A DNA stretch of 20,515 bases from Nitrospiraceae bacterium UBA2166. Its GTDB lineage: Bacteria; Nitrospirota; Nitrospiria; Nitrospirales; UBA2166. The stretch is from the NCBI GenBank assembly GCA_002328825.1, contig DCWI01000113.1, positions 2,100-22,614 on the forward strand, read 5' to 3'. Positions 1-6,732 of this stretch are shown one piece after another. The position numbers and the translations under genes are program-made. The notes beneath the pieces were generated by a model. The model was not told the origin of the DNA, ran no database searches, and saw nothing but the letters and a program-made list of their open reading frames with translations. Numbering within the stretch: the stretch's first letter is position 1; the number at the start of each line of letters is the position of its first letter.

Positions 1-26
1 CGCTCTCCCAACTGAGCTAACCCCCC
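1..26 (-). tRNA. 5' part of a tRNA gene (truncated by window edge)
   Basis: On the minus strand, positions 26 down to 1 read as a tRNA 5' half: a 7-nt acceptor strand (GGGGGGT), TA at tRNA positions 8-9, D-stem GCTC, D-loop AGTTGGGA, D-stem GAGC and G26. The anticodon lies outside the window, so the amino acid cannot be assigned. A G-rich acceptor with this D-arm is common in Ala, Ile and Val tRNAs. The tRNA begins 23 bp after the purN stop in the same direction, so it could be co-transcribed with it. Confidence 0.85.
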
Positions 27-49
27 AACACACTTCCATTTGAAATTTC

Positions 50-697
50 CTATCCTTCTGCAATAATCACGCGGCCTCCAACAACCTGTAACCGTCCATC
101 ACTATAGAGCTGCAATGCCTTTGGAAAGATCTGGTGCTCTTGCGCAAGGATACGTGCCGACAAGCTTTCCTCAGTATCGGACTCTTCAACTGGCACTGCA
201 GCCTGAAGGATGACAGGCCCTGCATCAACCTCTTCTGAAACAAAATGAACAGTACACCCCGAAATTTTCACCCCATATTCTAACGCTTTCCTCTGTGCAT
301 ACAGGCCTGAAAATGCCGGCAACAACGAAGGGTGAATATTCATCATTCGATTTCGGTATGCCTCAATCAAGATGGACGACACAATCTTCATATATCCTGC
401 AAGCACCACCAGTTCAACATCGTGATTTTTTAAAACATCAAGAATTGCCCTATCATACTCTGCTGTCGCCGCATATGCCTTTGGGTCAATAAATATTGCT
501 GGTATTCCACGTGCTTTTGCCCGTGAAATAGCTTCTGCAGAACCGCAATTGCTAATAACGACAGAAACTGAAGCATGAAGTCTTCCGGATTCAACCTCGT
601 CAAGTATCTGTTGTAAATTCGTACCACGACCTGAAACCAGTACTCCAATAATCAGATTATGACTCACTTGACGACTTTGTTTCTTGCTATGGATCAT
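50..697 (-). CDS. purN: Phosphoribosylglycinamide formyltransferase (GAR transformylase 1)
   Basis: PurN transfers a formyl group from 10-formyltetrahydrofolate to GAR, the third step of cytosolic purine synthesis. The 215-residue protein is close to the usual PurN length. It has the phosphate-binding SGRGTNL loop (22-28), the NIHPSLLPAF segment with catalytic Asn120 and His122, and the GCTVHFVSEEVDAGP segment with Asp158. The N-terminus is about 10 residues longer than usual before the first beta strand, and no clear ribosome binding site precedes the ATG at 697. A GTG at codon 11 is an alternative start. It lies 32 bp after the TraB-family gene on the same strand and is followed by a tRNA, away from the purS-purQ-purL-purF cluster about 11 kb distant. 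Confidence 0.95.
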   Translation of the reverse strand: MIHSKKQSRQVSHNLIIGVLVSGRGTNLQQILDEVESGRLHASVSVVISNCGSAEAISRAKARGIPAIFIDPKAYAATAEYDRAILDVLKNHDVELVVLAGYMKIVSSILIEAYRNRMMNIHPSLLPAFSGLYAQRKALEYGVKISGCTVHFVSEEVDAGPVILQAAVPVEESDTEESLSARILAQEHQIFPKALQLYSDGRLQVVGGRVIIAEG

Positions 698-729
698 AAA
701 GAGTCCAATGCCAACAGGTCAACAGCCCA

Positions 730-1899
730 CTAAAACAAATCGCTCAGAATCTTTGCTCCCGCAATATAGGTGCCAAGGGCTGAACCAAGGGTTCCAAAAA
801 AAAAGACGAGCAATACTCGAGAAACCCCGTTTGTCCACCATTTTCTCACATATGCCAAATCTTCTCGCAACGATTCAAAGTCGGCCACTTTTGGTTTTCG
901 TATCCACGCTTCCACAGCCCCAGTTACCATACCTGCTCCAATAGTCGGATTCAGTGACGTAAGCGGCGCAGCAAAAAACCCAGACAAAACCGTCAGAGGA
1001 TGCCCTCGTGCGACCATCACTCCAAGAGCACATAGACTACCGTTTACCAACACCCATGTCAGTAGCATAGACAATCCAAGCTCTGGAGAACGAGAGTACC
1101 CTACCGCAAATGCAGATAAAATGATCACAACAATAGCCCATCCAATATACAACCCAATCCGAGTTTTTGGAGGAACCCCCATCAAACTTTCCATAAATTC
1201 CCCGTTTGGCGGATCAGAACTATAGCGTTCCATACCTAGGACATGCCCAGCACCAACCACTGCCAAGATGTGCTGCGGTGACAACGATGACTCAGTGATG
1301 GCTAAAAGTTTTCCGATCATATAGCGATCTCGTTCATCAATCAATGCATCACGAATTCCAGGAAAGGTGGTTCCAAACTCTTCCATTACTGCTTTGAGCA
1401 TATCACCCTGCTTCAACTCTTCGATCTGAGCTTCCTCAATTTCATGCCGGCTAAAAGCCGACCCAAGTAATCCTGATAGAATCGAGACCTTCTGCCACCA
1501 CGGGACCCGTGCCGCAACACGATTGAGAGTTGTCCGTACATCTCGATCAATCAACTCCAAACGCAACCCACGCTTTTGTGCCTCAGCAATGGCAATCCGA
1601 AATTCTTGTCCTACCTGAACACCAAACCTATTGGCTAAGCGACTTTGGTAGGACGAAAGCGCCAAGCTTAACAGCAACATGCCAGCCTGACGCCGTCGAA
1701 ACACTTGAAAAATATCAAGGTTCTTCCACGCAACATCGTCAAATAAACTCTTATACCGCGACTCACAGAGTTCTACTGCCACACAATCGTATTCACCAGT
1801 CTTAATCATCTCCTCAACAAGGTCGGCACTAGCCTGCGACACATGTGCCGTGCCAACCAAGGTGACACGGGTTGCAGCAATGGTAATAGTTCGAATCAT
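730..1899 (-). CDS. TraB-family (TraB/PrgY) membrane protein
   Basis: This 389-residue protein matches the TraB/PrgY family, named after the enterococcal pheromone-shutdown protein; related proteins occur across bacteria, archaea and eukaryotes. Family motifs are visible in order: GTAHVS (16-21), VELCESRY (42-49), DERDRYM (188-194) and VVGAGHV (214-220). These conserved His, Glu and Arg residues are why the family is suspected to be a metalloprotease-like hydrolase, although activity is not firmly established in bacteria. The C-terminal third is hydrophobic, with about four membrane segments near 249-267, 275-296, 301-323 and 361-383. Its ATG overlaps the stop of the upstream GDSL gene as ATGA, so the two are translationally coupled. 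The true substrate is unknown. Confidence 0.85.
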   Translation of the reverse strand: MIRTITIAATRVTLVGTAHVSQASADLVEEMIKTGEYDCVAVELCESRYKSLFDDVAWKNLDIFQVFRRRQAGMLLLSLALSSYQSRLANRFGVQVGQEFRIAIAEAQKRGLRLELIDRDVRTTLNRVAARVPWWQKVSILSGLLGSAFSRHEIEEAQIEELKQGDMLKAVMEEFGTTFPGIRDALIDERDRYMIGKLLAITESSLSPQHILAVVGAGHVLGMERYSSDPPNGEFMESLMGVPPKTRIGLYIGWAIVVIILSAFAVGYSRSPELGLSMLLTWVLVNGSLCALGVMVARGHPLTVLSGFFAAPLTSLNPTIGAGMVTGAVEAWIRKPKVADFESLREDLAYVRKWWTNGVSRVLLVFFFGTLGSALGTYIAGAKILSDLF

Positions 1900-2744
1900 T
1901 TGTCTCTAACACCTTTCAAAGTTTGCAACCCCTCTTCAAGCGCATTCCAGAACAATCGACGCACTTCTGATGCACCACGTTTGTTCGGTTCAATTTTTGA
2001 TGTAAACCAATATGTTGGATCACCCTGATCATAATGGGGGTTGGCGGAATCGGCATAATGCAACCCATGCCCAAGAAAATGCTGGTGAATATCTACAAGT
2101 TGAACCCACGGCAAGCTAGAAAAAGACCGAATGCGCGCATTGATTAGATCAAGCATTTTGAGCGCATCGGGCAGTGGCTGATCTGGAGAAAAAAGATCCC
2201 CCACACCATCGGTAGGATCATAGATTGTCCCCACGAGAATTAGAGAATTAGGAAAAGTCGTTCGAATAATACCCAGCATGCGTTGAATATTATTCGCAAT
2301 GCTAGTAGCGTGTTCCTCTAGATGTCTTGAACCACCATGAATCACGCGCAGCAAATCATTGCCTCCAATGGTAAGAGTTACAAGCATCACGCCAGGAGAG
2401 CTCGGCGGCAAATTCGCCAGCTGATTGTGAAGCACTGTTTCTGTGGTCGCACCATTACTCGCAACAACAATCATCTGTAATTCTGAATTTCTGGATAAAA
2501 GATCGCGATTCTCAAATTCTGGAAACTTCTCGTCTTGATTGCGGTAAAATAGCGAAACAGCCCCTTGATCACGACCAGGGTAATCATCCGTCGAAATACT
2601 GTCACCAAGAGCGATGTATCGCGTCACTTGATGAGAGACATTCGCCAAATCAACCACAGGGTCTACAACCCGACAACTTAAGCCGCTGGTGAAACTCATA
2701 CAGCAGAGAAGTACAAGAGGCCAGAGCAGCCGGTTTATCTTCAT
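1896..2744 (-). CDS. Secreted GDSL/SGNH-hydrolase-like protein
   Basis: This GDSL-family protein is exported. The start at 2744 is preferred over the in-frame ATG at 2768 because it puts a classical signal peptide first: KINR, then a hydrophobic stretch ending near SGLSC. The Cys gives a poor lipobox (Gly at -3), so lipoprotein status is uncertain. From this start, block I is GDSIS (47-51, nucleophile Ser49), block II is SNGATTE (Gly98), and block III is GGND (127-130). The last block, normally DxxHPNxxG, reads SKIEPNKRG, so the usual Asp and His of the triad are replaced by Ser249 and Glu252. Activity may depend on other residues or be lost. The stop overlaps the TraB-family start (ATGA). 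The substrate cannot be told from sequence. Confidence 0.8.
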   Translation of the reverse strand: MKINRLLWPLVLLCCMSFTSGLSCRVVDPVVDLANVSHQVTRYIALGDSISTDDYPGRDQGAVSLFYRNQDEKFPEFENRDLLSRNSELQMIVVASNGATTETVLHNQLANLPPSSPGVMLVTLTIGGNDLLRVIHGGSRHLEEHATSIANNIQRMLGIIRTTFPNSLILVGTIYDPTDGVGDLFSPDQPLPDALKMLDLINARIRSFSSLPWVQLVDIHQHFLGHGLHYADSANPHYDQGDPTYWFTSKIEPNKRGASEVRRLFWNALEEGLQTLKGVRDK

Positions 2745-2791
2745 ACCACTACCATCACTTTCATTCATTTACATCAAAACGCAAACCTGCC

Positions 2792-2819
2792 ATTGTAGGG
2801 AATCTGATCACACGAGCAA
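2792..2819 (-). promoter_or_regulatory. Possible promoter for the GDSL-TraB-purN set
   Basis: On the minus strand, TTGCTC (2814-2819) and TACAAT (2792-2797) are separated by 16 bp. The -10 box matches the sigma-70 consensus at 5 of 6 positions, but the -35 matches at only 3. Transcription would begin a short distance before the two candidate start codons. Confidence 0.3.
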
Positions 2820-2849
2820 TAACAGAGGTATATACAAACAATTGCCGTG

Positions 2850-3062
2850 TTAGGAGAATGAATCCTCACGACAATCAGACTGTTTGAATCGTTTCAGACC
2901 ACTGGTGATGACTTTGTGAAAAAACCTGATGATATCGGCGAGGTCCAACCAAAAACCGCAATTCAAACATCTCGCGTATATCCGTCGATTAACGCGAGTA
3001 TAATGTCGTTCAATCAGCATAAAGCCTTGACATCGACAACACATCATCCGTTTTGCATTCAT
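2850..3062 (-). CDS. Small zinc-ribbon protein
   Basis: This 70-residue protein has the form MCCRCQGFM - 18 residues - RCLNCGFW, that is, two CxxC knuckles expected to bind one zinc ion. It has a short basic, hydrophobic C-terminal tail. Similar small proteins (RCxxCxGxM followed by RCLxCG) are ones I associate from memory with Nitrospirota genomes, where they are annotated as hypothetical. No function is known. The ATG at 3062 has no ribosome binding site of its own, and a GTG lies one codon upstream. Instead it overlaps the stop of an 8-codon leader ORF that does have a strong site, suggesting coupled translation. It is divergent from the squalene synthase gene. Confidence 0.65.
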   Translation of the reverse strand: MNAKRMMCCRCQGFMLIERHYTRVNRRIYARCLNCGFWLDLADIIRFFHKVITSGLKRFKQSDCREDSFS

Positions 3063-3088
3063 CACAAGTCACATACTGCAAAGTTCAT
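3062..3088 (-). CDS. Possible 8-codon leader peptide (MNFAVCDL)
   Basis: On the minus strand a GAGGAA ribosome binding site (3095-3100) lies 6 nt before an ATG at 3088. The ORF runs for eight codons and stops at TGA (3062-3064). The A of that stop is the A of the zinc-ribbon start codon (TGATG). The canonical spacing and stop-start overlap suggest a leader peptide with translational coupling. A one-base frame shift at the start of the zinc-ribbon gene is an alternative explanation. Confidence 0.4.
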   Translation of the reverse strand: MNFAVCDL

Positions 3089-3127
3089 TAAAAGTTCCTC
3101 AAACACAAATACAACAAACACCTTACC

Positions 3128-3157
3128 ATTGTATCGAAGTCTTAATCACCAGTGCAA
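3128..3157 (-). promoter_or_regulatory. Possible promoter for the zinc-ribbon gene
   Basis: TTGCAC (3152-3157) and TACAAT (3128-3133) on the minus strand are separated by 18 bp. The -10 is good and the -35 weak. The predicted start near 3121 leaves a leader of about 33 nt before the leader-peptide ATG. Confidence 0.35.
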
Positions 3158-3449
3158 TCAACCGTTCATATGAATCTCACTATCAATTGACAGTTCTGCG
3201 CACTAACGACTAGCCTAGACGTAGTAATGAATCATTGGCCTAAACAATTGTGGAACACACCAAGGAACGAAAAACCCACATGCAGGACCAACGGAAACAA
3301 CAAGCACTGCTGGCATAGGCAAAAAACGTCCCGACTCTACGAAAAGAATCATCGTTTGAGCACAACAGAGTGGTTCATCGGTCACAGAGTCCCTCTTGAC
3401 TCCCTCATCACACCTCACCACAGTCTCAAACATGAACCTTCTAATGGTC
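3158..3449. other. Stretch with no convincing gene
   Basis: I find no ORF with recognisable protein features here. A 72-codon minus-strand frame (3215-3433) has an AGAAGG sequence just before its ATG, but the spacing is too short and the protein resembles no family I know. The stretch most likely holds only the upstream regions of the divergent zinc-ribbon and squalene synthase genes. Confidence 0.6.
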
Positions 3450-3455
3450 TATACT
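3450..3455 (+). promoter_or_regulatory. Candidate -10 box for the squalene synthase gene
   Basis: TATACT matches the -10 consensus at 5 of 6 positions. It would start transcription about 3462, some 20-25 nt before the start codon. No good -35 is present at the right distance. Confidence 0.35.
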
Positions 3456-3486
3456 ATCCTGGGACAGGCCCTACCCAATAGTGTGC

Positions 3487-4512
3487 ATGATAGACAATGA
3501 GCTAAAAGACGAACTTCTTCACAATCTTCTAAAACGGGTCTCCCGTTCTTTCTATCTCACACTTACTGTTCTACCTCACACAATACGCACACAAATCGCC
3601 CTTGCCTATCTCTTTGCACGCATAGCAGATACCATTACCGATGCTCACACAATCGACATAGCACAACGACAACACTGTCTCACTATTTTCCGTGAGCAAT
3701 TTCAAACCTCAGGTTCATCACATGGGACATTGAAGGATATTCAAACGGTATTAGATACTGAACACCCTATTGAATCCGACCTCGTCCTGTTCACCAAGAT
3801 TAACGACTGTTTCACACTCTTTCATGCGCTAATGCCAGCTGACCAAAACAGAATTCGTAATCTCATGCTCACACTTATTAACGGCATGAACATGGACCTC
3901 AACGTATTCTCTCCTCAGTCTTCATCCAATATCATTGCCTTACCAACGTTGAATGACCTCGACATATATACCTACTACGTTGCCGGATGTGTTGGCGAGT
4001 TTTGGACACACCTCTCCATCGCACATATTCCTTCGCTTAGTCATTGGGAATCTGGAGCGATGTGTGAACGCGGAATCCGTTTTGGTAAAGGACTGCAACT
4101 GACTAACATCCTCAAGGATCTTTCTAAAGATCTCCGCAAGGGACGATGTTACCTTCCGCTATCTCTCCTTCAGAAGCACCAACTCACGCCAAAAGATTTA
4201 CTAACACCAGATGGTTTTCAATCCGCTCGACCAATTCTGATGGAGCTCATTGATCTCACGATTGAACACCTTGACATGGGGTGGCAATACACACTGTCGA
4301 TCCCACGCCACGCAATACGGCTTCGCCTAGCCTGCTTGTGGCCAATCCTTTTCGCTGTAAAAACTTTACGCCATGTGTCGGCATCAATTGAAAGACATAA
4401 CCCCAACATCGACATCAAGATATCTAGAAAAGAAGTATATGCGACAATGTTCTTTTCCAGCATGGCTATCGCGTCAAACAGGCTCCTCACCGCATATTAT
4501 CACCAACGATAA
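3487..4512 (+). CDS. Squalene/phytoene synthase family protein (probable squalene synthase)
   Basis: Enzymes of this trans-isoprenyl synthase family join two prenyl diphosphates head to head, two farnesyl diphosphates in the case of squalene synthase. The two Asp-rich Mg-diphosphate motifs are present as DTITD (48-52) and DLSKD (211-215). The latter sits in the typical NILKDLSKDLRKGRCYLP segment. The substrate-channel stretch DLDIYTYYVAGCVG is also visible (157-170). The N-terminal RVSRSFYLTLTVLP and 341-residue length look more like the eukaryotic-type squalene synthase than the HpnC/HpnD pair, but the product (squalene, presqualene diphosphate or phytoene) is not certain. A GTG at 3481 is an alternative start, and neither start has a clear ribosome binding site. 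trmI follows 30 bp downstream. Confidence 0.85.
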   Translation: MIDNELKDELLHNLLKRVSRSFYLTLTVLPHTIRTQIALAYLFARIADTITDAHTIDIAQRQHCLTIFREQFQTSGSSHGTLKDIQTVLDTEHPIESDLVLFTKINDCFTLFHALMPADQNRIRNLMLTLINGMNMDLNVFSPQSSSNIIALPTLNDLDIYTYYVAGCVGEFWTHLSIAHIPSLSHWESGAMCERGIRFGKGLQLTNILKDLSKDLRKGRCYLPLSLLQKHQLTPKDLLTPDGFQSARPILMELIDLTIEHLDMGWQYTLSIPRHAIRLRLACLWPILFAVKTLRHVSASIERHNPNIDIKISRKEVYATMFFSSMAIASNRLLTAYYHQR

Positions 4513-4542
4513 ACTAAAAAAGAGAAACAGGTGAACAAAAAC

Positions 4543-5352
4543 ATGAAAACATTGAATAACGGACAGCGCATCCACATGGTAGATCGAAAAGAACGTCACT
4601 ACGCCCTCACATTGAAAACAGGGGAAACGTTTCAGCATAGTGGAGAAACTATTCCGCACAATGAGCTCATCGGAAAACCAGACGGAACATTGGTCACACT
4701 CTCACGCGGACAAACCATGCTAGCTATAAATCCGACTTTGGGAGACTATGTCGTCAAAATGCCACGCGGAGCCCAAATTCTGTATCCAAAAGATCTCTCC
4801 ACAATCACAATGTGGGCTGATATCTATCCCGGCGCTTTGGTTTTCGAGTCAGGATGTGGCTCTGGGGCTCTGACAATGACGCTTCTTCGCGCCGTAGGCG
4901 AAAATGGTCATGTCATTTCTCATGAAATCCGCGAGGATTTTTTGAAAACAGCCCGCAATAATATCAACCGATACCTTGGTCCTGTCACCAACCTTTCCCT
5001 TGTACACAACGATGTGTACAAGGGCATTGATGAGGCCGAGGTAGATCGTGTCATACTGGATCTTCCTGAACCGTGGAGAGTAGTCCCTCACGCAGCAAAA
5101 ATTCTTCGCTCTGGAGGAATTTTTCTAAGTTTTGTTCCAACCGTCCCTCAAGTGGCCACCACCGTAGAGGCACTCGGCCACGAAGCGATCTTCACAATGA
5201 TCAAGACAATAGAAGTTCTAGTTCGCACATGGAATGTTGAGGGAAGAAGCGTCCGACCAGACCATCGCATGGTAGCACATACGGGATTTATCACGATTGC
5301 TCGACGTATTACGCCGAAAGAAGAGAAAATACTAAGAGAAAATTGTCCTTAA
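4543..5352 (+). CDS. trmI: tRNA (adenine-58-N1)-methyltransferase
   Basis: TrmI methylates N1 of A58 in the T-loop of tRNA using S-adenosylmethionine and works as a homotetramer. The ATG at 4543 is chosen because AGGTGA (4529-4534) lies 8 nt before it; an in-frame GTG at 4531 falls inside this site. From this start the N-terminal beta domain spans about 1-75. The SAM-binding motif I is VFESGCGSGALT (100-111), the acidic residue after beta-2 is in HEI (127-129), and the catalytic segment is LDLPEPW (172-178, Asp173). The RPDHRMVAHTGF stretch is typical of the family. Its 3' end overlaps the convergent esterase gene by 21 bp. Pairing with squalene synthase has no obvious functional logic. Confidence 0.93.
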   Translation: MKTLNNGQRIHMVDRKERHYALTLKTGETFQHSGETIPHNELIGKPDGTLVTLSRGQTMLAINPTLGDYVVKMPRGAQILYPKDLSTITMWADIYPGALVFESGCGSGALTMTLLRAVGENGHVISHEIREDFLKTARNNINRYLGPVTNLSLVHNDVYKGIDEAEVDRVILDLPEPWRVVPHAAKILRSGGIFLSFVPTVPQVATTVEALGHEAIFTMIKTIEVLVRTWNVEGRSVRPDHRMVAHTGFITIARRITPKEEKILRENCP

Positions 5353-6003
5353 CCACGCCCCAACATGCTTAATCTCCGGTATACATACAGCATGTTGCAT
5401 GGGGTAGTTGTGCCATTCCACTACATATCCCTTATCCTCAAGCTCTGACTTAGACTGCTGAGCCAAAGTCAGTGGCACGATAGGATCCTCAGTACCATGT
5501 GCCATAAAAATTGGGATGTCTGCATTTGAAGGATGAGCCTCACCCTCTAAAGCCTTTTTTAACGGCAAGTACGTTGAGAGTGCAAGAATACCCCCAAGTC
5601 GCTCTGGGGATCTAAGTCCAGCATGAAGAGCAATCGCACCACCCTGAGAAAATCCTGCCAACACGATACGACAAGCGTCTCTCCCATTATCAATTTCATG
5701 TTGCACAAGCGTACGAACCATCGCCGAAGAATTTTGGATCCCAGCAGAGTCTTCATCATGGGCCACATCGGCACTACTAATATCGTACCAAGCACGCATC
5801 ATCATTCCACCATTAATGGTAACAGGCATATACGGTGCATGCGGAAACACGAAACGCACCCCACACTCCTCAGCAACCCCAAGTTCCGGAACGATCGATT
5901 CAAAATCGTGACCATCAGCCCCAAGTCCATGCAACCAGATCACACTCCCCGTGGTAGGAGCTGCAGGATTGAGTTCTACTGGGTCTGAGGAGTTGGTTGT
6001 CAT
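5332..6003 (-). CDS. Carboxylesterase/phospholipase family alpha/beta hydrolase
   Basis: This 223-residue protein matches the bacterial phospholipase/carboxylesterase family (carboxylesterase II, acyl-protein-thioesterase-like), cytosolic serine hydrolases of short acyl esters. The oxyanion-hole strand reads WLHGLGADGHDF (23-34). The triad is Ser119 in GFSQGG, Asp173 in HGTEDPIVP and His204 in PMQHAVC. The WYDI segment (72-75) is also typical. There is no signal peptide. A reasonable promoter lies just upstream on the minus strand. The natural substrate cannot be told. It is convergent with trmI and divergent from the DUF4177-like gene. Confidence 0.9.
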   Translation of the reverse strand: MTTNSSDPVELNPAAPTTGSVIWLHGLGADGHDFESIVPELGVAEECGVRFVFPHAPYMPVTINGGMMMRAWYDISSADVAHDEDSAGIQNSSAMVRTLVQHEIDNGRDACRIVLAGFSQGGAIALHAGLRSPERLGGILALSTYLPLKKALEGEAHPSNADIPIFMAHGTEDPIVPLTLAQQSKSELEDKGYVVEWHNYPMQHAVCIPEIKHVGAWLRTIFS

Positions 6004-6021
6004 GGCATATTTCCGAGGATC

Positions 6022-6051
6022 ATAGTATCGTGTGCTTCACAAAATGGTCAA
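6022..6051 (-). promoter_or_regulatory. Probable promoter of the esterase gene
   Basis: On the minus strand TTGACC (6046-6051, 5 of 6 matches) is followed after 18 bp by TACTAT (6022-6027, 4 of 6); a GATACT box at 16 bp spacing overlaps it. Transcription would start near 6015, only about a dozen bases before the ATG. Confidence 0.5.
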
Positions 6052-6097
6052 ACGGGATATCTTCATATTATAACTCACCATATACCTGCTGCCTTTG

Positions 6098-6103
6098 TAT
6101 AAT
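6098..6103 (+). promoter_or_regulatory. Consensus -10 box for the DUF4177-like/DUF3422 genes
   Basis: A perfect TATAAT lies in the divergent intergenic region, predicting a start near 6110. The -35 position (TCACCA, 6075-6080, 17 bp spacing) matches at only 3 of 6 positions. The start would fall about 44 nt before the GTG at 6154. Confidence 0.5.
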
Positions 6104-6153
6104 TATGCCATATCATCGCTCTCGAACATTTGTGACATAAGAGAACCACTCAC

Positions 6154-6726
6154 GTGACTCGAAAAGACTGCACAAAAATAATGGTCCATTGCTGGATACC
6201 AACCCTTTCAGACTGGAAACGTTGCGCACCACTCGCACATAGACTCGGATACTCGTTTTTCTCTCTTTTCCACCCAAACGTTTTAATACCTCAAATCTTA
6301 CATCTTGCTGTTCCAAAAACCATCAGAACGATGATCTTCATAATGACTATGATACAAGGATCCCTAGCGTATGGCGAAGAACATGAGAATCAGACACAAA
6401 AGACCATTCCTACAACACCTACGGAAATTCTCCAACTGTACGAACGGACCATCAAAGCTGGAGAAAAGATAAAAATCCATGACGATGTGATTGAGCGAGC
6501 AAAAAAAGAGATCAATCGCATCGGGACATGGGAATATCGTGTCATAACGTTCAGCGAAACTCAGGACACGATGCTGGAAAATCGTTTGAATGAACTCGGC
6601 AAAGAACGCTGGGAATGCCACGTGGCTCCACATGGCCAGGATGGAATACACCTAATTTGCAAACGCCCAGTACGGAACTATTTGAAAAATATTGCCATTG
6701 CTGACCTTTTAAAGCTAATTCCCTAA
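6154..6726 (+). CDS. Exported or anchored protein with a DUF4177-like C-terminal domain
   Basis: This is a hypothetical protein of 190 residues if it starts at the GTG at 6154. An in-frame ATG at 6331 would give a 131-residue protein that opens with a clean signal-like segment (MIFIMTMIQGSLAYG) followed by an acidic stretch. The promoter near 6100 and a weak AAGAGA favour an upstream start, so the start is unresolved. Residues about 90-123 form a helical, charged region. Residues 126-172 (WEYRVITF ... LENRLNELGKERWECH ... GIHLICKRP) resemble the small DUF4177 fold, in which a Trp-Glu-Tyr strand is followed by a helix and an ERWE strand. No function is known for that domain. The stop lies 6 bp before the DUF3422 gene, so the two are almost certainly co-expressed. 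Confidence 0.65.
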   Translation: MTRKDCTKIMVHCWIPTLSDWKRCAPLAHRLGYSFFSLFHPNVLIPQILHLAVPKTIRTMIFIMTMIQGSLAYGEEHENQTQKTIPTTPTEILQLYERTIKAGEKIKIHDDVIERAKKEINRIGTWEYRVITFSETQDTMLENRLNELGKERWECHVAPHGQDGIHLICKRPVRNYLKNIAIADLLKLIP

Positions 6727-6732
6727 TGACTC

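Noticed and set aside
770..1225. 151-codon plus-strand ORF inside the TraB-family gene
   Set aside because: It lies wholly antisense to a gene with clear family motifs, and its composition is Arg/Pro/Thr-rich as expected of an antisense shadow.
3215..3433. 72-codon minus-strand ORF with hydrophobic C-terminal half
   Set aside because: The AGAAGG before its ATG is too close to serve as a normal ribosome binding site, the protein resembles no family I know, and the region looks like the upstream sequence of the divergent squalene synthase gene.
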